From Adiantum capillus-veneris (taxonomy: Eukaryota; Streptophyta; Polypodiopsida; Polypodiales; Pteridaceae), in contig CM043961.1 in NCBI GenBank assembly GCA_014529385.2, positions 14,272,978-14,336,977 on the forward strand: a stretch of 64,000 nt of DNA. The letters run 5' to 3'. The notes under the pieces are model-generated. The model was not told the origin of the DNA and searched no databases. It saw nothing but the letters and a program-made list of their open reading frames with translations. Positions 57,841-64,000 of this stretch are shown here, one piece after another. The translations under genes and the position numbers were made by a program. Position 1 is the first letter of the stretch. The number at the start of each line of letters is the position of its first letter.

Positions 57841-58158
57841 GTTTACTTTATATAATTACACCCGCCATGCTTTTTTATTTTCCCCGCCGCGGGCAAAGGA
57901 AATTCCCCGACGGCGGGCCCACAGGGAAAATAATGAAACCCAATTGGCTGACCGGATCTATTGGTTTTTGCATGTCATCGTCAGGATCATGTCAACAATT
58001 AACGTGATTACTTCATTTTCTTGTGTAATTACTAGTGTTATTAATGTAATCACACGATCGTGATCACGTCAGTGAAATCCCTGACAAACACATACCCTTC
58101 TAGAAAAACTCCATCACATTTTGCACACACAAACCCTTGTTCCACACTGCAACCACAC

Positions 58159-58189
<31 letters not shown>

Positions 58190-58785
58190 ACTCTAGGAAC
58201 TTTCCCTTTTCCCTAAGGGAACAACCATGGTGTTGTGACTATTCCTTTTGGGGGGGTGTGCATTTGCCCTCATATAAAGAGATTGTCCCCCTTTAGGGCC
58301 GTGAGAACCCGCCCTTTGTAGATGCCATGTCATCAACTACATCATGCAACCATTCGACAAACTGGAAACCACAACTCCAACACCAAAAACATCAATGCCA
58401 GCTAGCAGGGCCGCCGCAAGGCGCCAATAGCAACGCCAACCGATGGGACTCCATCGTCAAGAGCACAAAGCTCTCTCTCTTCCACTTTCTACTCAATGGG
58501 GGTTCCCACTCTGTGCTTTATACTATGTGCCCACCCAACCATCCCTCGCATGTGGCCTTATGCCTTGTGACACATGGCCATGTCGTGATGTTGTGCATAC
58601 AAAGGGAGAAACATAGAGAACATATTGCTTCATGAGTGATATTAGATTTCAGCCAAATTGTTGGAATTTGTTTTTGGAGTTTTGTGGTTGATATGTATGC
58701 CATATGTTGAGGATTCATGCCAGATATGGTGTACTTTAGAGGGTAATAAGTGCTTGAGCAGCATCTTATTCAGAATTTCATCTCT
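57841..58785. other. No gene identified; (CT)n at 58159-58190
   Basis: Contains the small inverted motif CCCCGCCGCGGGC / GACGGCGGGCCC near 57885-57922 and a CT microsatellite. The frame at 58327-58635 is not recognisable. Confidence 0.4.
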
Positions 58786-59375
58786 TGCAGAGCATTGATA
58801 TCAGAGTATGATCGTGGAGTTGTGCTTGACACTGGGTTGGTCGATATCTGGGCCAAACCTTGATTGATATGTATAACAAATGCAGTATTTAGCTATTCTT
58901 TGTTCTATATGTATGCTAAATGTGAAGCCCTTACAAAATCACTTTAAGTTCTTGAAGAGCTTTCTAGCTTCAGTGTCATCTCTTTGTGAAATGGTTTGAT
59001 TGAAGAATATGCCAAATAGGGCAATTACAACGGAGTTTTGGATTGTTTAGCATCACTGCTAGGACAAATGTCATTGGAGATAGATGTTGTGCTTTGAAAT
59101 GGTTTAATTGATTAAGCTGGCCCCGATGGCTTTTGGAGAAGCATATTGTGGTTGGCGAAGCTTTGGGTTGATGCATATGTCAAATGTGGTGCCCTTACAA
59201 AATCACATAAAGTTCTTAATGAGCTTTCAATACAAAAGATCGTCTCTTGGAGCGTATTGGTTGTGGGAAATTCCCAACATGGCTGTGGCAAGGAAGCTAC
59301 AGGTAGTTTTGGCCTCTCTCCAAATGGTCATGAGCTCAATAGGTGGTCTTTCAATTGAGCAAGATCAATGGATGC
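58786..59375 (+). pseudogene. PPR (pentatricopeptide repeat) gene relic
   Basis: The pieces DMYNKC (~58870), CQIGQLQRSFGLF, then DAYVKCGALTKSHKVLNELS and QKIVSWSVLVVGNSQHGCGK with EA (59160-59300) follow the plant PLS-class PPR rhythm: MYAKCGALxxAxKVLxELPxRxVVSWNALIAGYAQxGxGxEAL. The first and last pieces are internal duplicates of the same 35-residue theme (TGTGAAGCCCTTACAAAATC against TGTGGTGCCCTTACAAAATC). Stops and frame changes are frequent, and the DYW or E domain is not seen. PPR proteins edit or process organelle RNA; this copy is dead. It adds weight to a land plant, and the wording resembles the large PLS families of ferns and lycophytes. Confidence 0.8.
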
Positions 59376-61400
59376 CCGTGTTTAAAGAGAAATGGCCACC
59401 CATGTTTAAATCCCAATGACTATCCAAAACCAAATTAAAAGGTTTTAATGCAACAAAATTATTGAAGAGGAAAAAGGGGAGTCCATGGCGGTAAACAGCG
59501 AGCGGATGCGCAGGGACGGAGAGGGTAAGTCGTAGAGACCGCTATCGGCCTCAGATGATGGTTCTCAAGAAGCCAAAATTGGTGAGCACGCCCTCGCCCC
59601 CAATTTTGTCTCTAGTCTTGAGCAATTTTCCATTGTCCAGAAACCGGGCCTGCCATGTCATTGCATGTGGTCTTATGCCACATTAGTCATGGGGCCGTGA
59701 CTGATGGGCTGAGGCAAAAAGAGCAAAGGGGGAAGAAAAGAGAGGCATATCATGTGAAGGAAAAGAGGGGATTAAGAAGCAAGTGTGGTGAGGGGATTCA
59801 AATATGTAAAAGCACTCCATCATGAGAATCAATCTCTCTCTCTCTCCCGACTTAGCAAAGGGAGAAGGAGAGGAAGAAAGCTATTTCTCTCCCTCTTGAC
59901 TTAGCAAATCAAAGAGGATGAAGAAATATATCTCCCTTCCTCATTTAACCTTGGCAAAGTGCAAGAAGATGGAACTTTCTTTCTTCCTTGACTGAGTGAA
60001 TCAAGCAATGGGAAATGGAAATCTCATCTTCTTTCTATTTGACCTAGGAAGAGGTGCACCGATTTTTTCAAGCTCTAAGAACAGGCACACTAATGAAGTT
60101 AAGCTTACAAGGTGTAACTAGGGTTGAATATTTACACTCTCGGGAGGATTTTGGGAGGATTAAGATCTCACCAACTCGGGAATTGATCTAGCAGTTTTGT
60201 TAACAAGAAGTTAAAACTTTTGTAATCAAACTCCACTTTGGTTTAACCATTACCAACTTAAGTCTTTAGGTTGTTTCTTTTAGATAATCTAATAAGTGTC
60301 ACTGGAGCTATTTGCATGGTGTCGTGTGTCTTGTCTCTCTAATTTTGCAAAGTGAGCACCTTGGTGCTGACCTAAATCACATTGCAAACCCTTTATCCCC
60401 AATAGCAGTCATAGAGTGATTGGCCCTCCAAATTTGTCAAAAACTTCAAGGAGAAATTTTTTTCCCCAACTTTGAACAACTGCCATTTGCTGCCTAGGGC
60501 TCTAGTTCCCAAGCCATTGAGTCCTAGTGGAAACTCGAGTTCTTAAATCGAGTCCATACAAACCCGGTTGTCTTTTGATTTTTTTTAGCACTCCAACCAA
60601 TGCGACCAAAACGGGAAAAACTAGTTGGCCAGTACCGCACTGCCGTCAACTAGCACAAACTTCAACTCAAAATATCTTGGCCTCCGCAACTCCATTGACA
60701 AGCCATCACATCCTCTTAAATCCATATAGTGCATACGACACTCCAAAATTCTGTCAAGGCCTAAAAAATCCTAGATGGCACGCTTTCAAATACACCCAAA
60801 CCGGTCCGAATGAGCCCCTAGAAAATCTTAAATTGATAATATCTTTCACATTCTAGCTCGGATTGATAATCGGTACAGATTGACACACTCCATACTTTAA
60901 GCTCTACACATCTTTTCACAAAAACCATCTCTCATTACGTCTCATCAGCTGCCCTATCTATCTAAGATCTGCAAACTACTCCAGCTTTAAACGTCCATAT
61001 TTTCCACTCCATAGCTTTGTTTGTTGATGAGCCGTCTAGACCCACTCATAAAGCACCTTGAGCTCTAAATTTCCAAGCAAAAAATTATCACTTTGTACAT
61101 CCTTACTTGCCATCCCCATTTGGCTCATTTTAGAGCTGTTCTGGCCCAAGAAAACAAATCAAACATACACACCTACTACCACTTGCCTGTCTAGGATCTT
61201 CACACTTGCTTTAGTCGTTTTCCATGCACCTGCTAACCCATCCATACCTTTTTTTTCCCTTCTCTATGGTCGATACACTTTAGCTACACCAACATACATA
61301 GCATGGACACAATAAAATAAAGTCTATAGTAGTTGCATCGGAGGCATCCAAGAAACACAAGGGGTCTAGGGGTCATCTATCCACTGAAGAGTTGAGAAGG
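59376..61400. other. No gene identified
   Basis: Several loosely repeated CT-rich/GACTTAGCAAA segments (59840-60050). The frames at 60527-60856 and 61058-61315 are Thr/Ser/Pro-rich without a known domain. They may be part of the Gypsy element that follows, but this is not supported. Confidence 0.35.
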
Positions 61401-63520
61401 GTAAAAAAGAAAAACTATTTTTCACATGTTTAAGGAGTGGGCAAGGTAAAAAGGATTCTTCCAAGGGGAAATTTGTTGTCGAAGACAAAGAGAGAGCAGT
61501 GCACATGGTGCATCTATTGCCTCTTGAGTTCTTCTCTCATTTATCCAATGTGGAGATAACACACACCATGGTGGTGCATGAATGTTGTATCACAACATCC
61601 ATGTGGTAGCCAACCTTCGGTCCACATGAGCTAGTGAGTATGCATGGGTCCATCCAAGGGCACAGGGTGCAAGTCTTGGTGGGCGATGGTGCTTCACACA
61701 ATTTCACTAACTATAAGTTAACTAGTGAAACAACTCAAGCTGCCTGAAACTTCGAGTTCCCATCAGTACAAGGTAGCGATGTTGAATGGCCATGATGTCA
61801 AGGTGTGAGACACTCAAGTGAAAGATGTACCTCTAGAAATTCAAAGGTATCACACGTCCATGAATTTCCAAGTTATGAATATGGAGTGAGTGGATGTGGT
61901 ACTAGGGTGGGAGTGGTTACATAATCTAGTATCATCACTTAAAACTAGGTTGGTAACCTAACAGGACATAAAAGTGTCCTTTCAAGGTTTTGAAAAAAAC
62001 CTCCAAACCCATAGTAGATCCACTCATTTTGTAAAATCCTTTCATGAGGTTATAGTTCAAGGCCTACTACACATGGAAAAAATAAGAAACTTGTAAAATT
62101 TCTCATCTTTTGGTCACACCAAGCTTCCAAAGTTGATGGACTAGTACATTTTCATCAAAACATTCATTTCTTATGTTTTGTTGCATAAAAATAAGATTAG
62201 GGATTTTTGTAGGACTTGAGATAAATTCCCTAGTTAACTTCAATGGGTTGGTGATTAGAACATATGATTGCTTCTCACTCACTATTTTTTGTTTTGCCAA
62301 AAGAAATAGGTACAAAAAAATTATATTTTTACCATTCTACAAACCTATCATTAAAGTTTCTATAGCCACGCTCAATACAAATAATATATGGATGTTTTCT
62401 TAGTTCCCTATTGTCCTTCAGGTTCATAAGGAGCCATGGAGCGTGTCAAAAGAATAATACATCTCTTACCAAGGGGAATCTTGGGGACAAAGATGAAGTG
62501 CTAAATACAGCAAACATGAAAAAACTGTGTTCAACATTATGAGTTGTAGAATCCCATAGAAACTATTCAATATCTAGCCAAATTTGATCCTTATGACTAG
62601 ATATGGTTACTACCTACAAAATGCATGTAGTTGTCACAAGAAACTAACAATATTGAAAAAGCTATACTTGATATACTAGAATGTTTCATTTTCTTCTATA
62701 ATGGAAAAAATCAACCATCATTGTCTACTATGAAAAATAGGGTATTAGGTGCCCCAAAACTCAAGGAATATTAGCTTTATGTTACAATATGTGACATAGA
62801 AAATCAAAACTACATTTGGATATCATGAAAGCCACCAAAAAAATAATAGAAGAGCTAAAATTGGCTAAAAAACAGGATTTGACAATTTTTGTAATTTGGT
62901 CATAACTTACAACTTTAGCATTTATTTCTCCCTAGAAGCATCAGAACATGTTGAGGACTACTAAAGATAGTTCTCTAGAATTATAGACCTCACAAACATG
63001 AATTCTAGAGTGGTATAGTTGGAAAAAGTTGAAAAAAGACAAAAAAAGGACCCGTTTTTTCACACACTTTAGGTTGTGAAACGTTGTGTGAGGACAAGGT
63101 TAAAGATGGAATTGATATTCCAAAAAAATGTCGAGTTTTTTTCAGCTCATGAGACAACTTTCTAGACAGATAGCACCTCAAAATCCATTTTGAAACTCTT
63201 GACATAATTCAAGGAAAATGGTCACTTAACAGGACATAAAAGTGTCCGAGGACATAAAAGTGTCCCATTACCAACCTAGTGTTAAGAGTATCTATGAGAG
63301 CAATAATTTGATGCTCGAATCCAATGAAATGCAGGTGCTGGTGTTGGGAGACAAGGGTGTGTCTTTCTCCGAGTCGCCACTCATATGTACAATAGAGCTT
63401 ACGAAACGCACTTCTCATGATAAAATAGAAGATGTTTTTTTGTGTTACTCCATGTGTTATTTTTTTGAAATCTTGATAATGTTTTATATGAAAATTTCTC
63501 GAGCCACATGATTGTCTCTC
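61400..63520 (+). mobile_element. Ty3/Gypsy retrotransposon fragment, split by a TIR element
   Basis: Fossil. The part before 61940 shows the Gypsy retroviral-type aspartic protease region: GSIQGHRVQVLVGDG, SHNFTNYKL, YKVAMLNGHDVKV, TSMNFQVMNMEWVDVVLGWE and WLHNL. The part after 63290 continues the protease-to-reverse-transcriptase linker. Only a fragment is present, no LTRs are seen, and the copy is broken in several places. The 1.35-kb element inserted into it later. Confidence 0.7.
61938..63290 (-). mobile_element. 1.35-kb TIR element, copy 2, inside the Gypsy fragment
   Basis: Inverted relative to copy 1 (3257-4602). The ends read AACTAGGTTGGTAACCTAACAGG and, at the other end, the complement of AACACTAGGTTGGTAATGGG. 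Both are followed inward by the GGACA-TTTTATGTCC-type palindrome, here doubled near 63232-63266. Flanking AGTATC occurs on both sides, with 7 of 9 bases alike over nine positions, which could be a worn target duplication. The Gypsy reading resumes on the far side, which confirms the boundaries. Confidence 0.75.
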
Positions 63521-64000
63521 TTCTATTCTATCTATGGCTACTTCTCTCTCTTGAACAAGCAAATGTTTGCTAATAAGTTAAAATAATTATAAAGGGAATA
63601 TAAATATGTATTTCTAGATGAACATTTACAATAAAATGCTAGCATGTGAAATAGCAAAGAAGAGAATGAGAATGGTACATCTACTATGCTCTTTGAGTTA
63701 CTAGAGAGAAAAGAAGAACTTTAAAGTTTATGGGATGAACTAGGGATGAACCTAATATCACATAGGTGTTCAAGATCACATGGTGCATCCAATGTTTGGT
63801 GACCTTGGGGGGGCTAGAGTAAAGAACAACTCTTCGAAACAAAGCCTAGCTAAAATATTGGTTCAATTTCCAAGATAAGAGAAGGTGAGTTTGAGTTGTT
63901 CAACAACAAAATACACAATAATAGGTGCGGTAATATAGTCGTGATTATTACCGCAAATATTATCGCGACTATTATTGCACATATTACCTTGCATATTCCC
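63521..64000. other. No gene identified
   Basis: AT-rich. The last 80 bases contain GCGGTAATATAGTCGTGATT followed by interleaved inverted and direct repeats of ATTATCGCGACTATTA type, running to the window end. It may continue outside. Confidence 0.4.

Noticed and set aside
63910-64000. Inverted repeat at the window end as a transposon terminus
   Set aside because: Short interleaved AT-rich repeats, cut by the window edge; no partner end visible.

Overview
The window is nuclear DNA of a land plant, almost certainly one with a large, repeat-rich genome. Plant signs are a TPD1-like secreted protein gene, a decayed PPR gene of the 'YAKCG' type, an ABCG/PDR transporter fragment with plant-type introns, and plant Copia, Gypsy, CACTA, hAT and LINE remains. 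Short GT-AG introns of 67-103 nt recur. A fern, lycophyte, moss or gymnosperm would fit; I cannot place it further. Only two protein genes look fully intact with introns: the TPD1-like gene (28555-29036, minus) and a five-exon gene at 41379-43457 (minus). One further single-exon frame (44576-45454, plus) is also open.

Layout. 0-9 kb: mostly unidentifiable non-coding DNA with a 1.35-kb terminal-inverted-repeat element, a LINE reverse-transcriptase relic and a 220-bp repeat in two copies. 9.4-15.6 kb: a copy of an unclassified transposase-like gene ('gene c') interrupted by a decayed Copia element. 16.2-18.5 kb: satellite-like DNA, made of degenerate TTAGG-type arrays around about seven copies of a ~165-bp unit that is itself a long palindrome. 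18.6-26.5 kb: a CACTA (En/Spm) transposon and a second copy of its right half. 28.5-29.0 kb: the TPD1-like gene. 30.0-31.6 kb: a Tigger/pogo-type transposase. 32.3-37.8 kb: a Copia element with both LTRs and a GTTAG target-site duplication, inserted into a run of gene-like exon fragments (32.1-38.8 kb).

39.7-48.0 kb holds the most unusual object: four genes arranged a(+), H3-Ulp1(-), b(+), c(-). The second encodes a predicted 594-residue protein with a histone H3 tail (ARTKKTARK) and H3 histone fold joined to a Ulp1-like (C48) cysteine protease domain. Gene a may carry a BAH-like domain, gene b is of unknown function, and gene c looks like a DDE-type transposase. A second, rearranged and inverted copy of a, b and c, lacking the H3-Ulp1 gene, lies at 53.6-57.8 kb. 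The repeated order and relative orientation suggest an undescribed multi-gene DNA transposon with a chromatin-directed cargo.

50.6-52.1 kb is a hAT (DUF659) relic, followed by a perfect 39-bp-arm hairpin. 58.8-59.4 kb is a PPR pseudogene. 61.4-63.5 kb is a Ty3/Gypsy fragment split by a second, inverted copy of the 1.35-kb element. Family names come from reading translated motifs by eye; no database search or alignment program was run.
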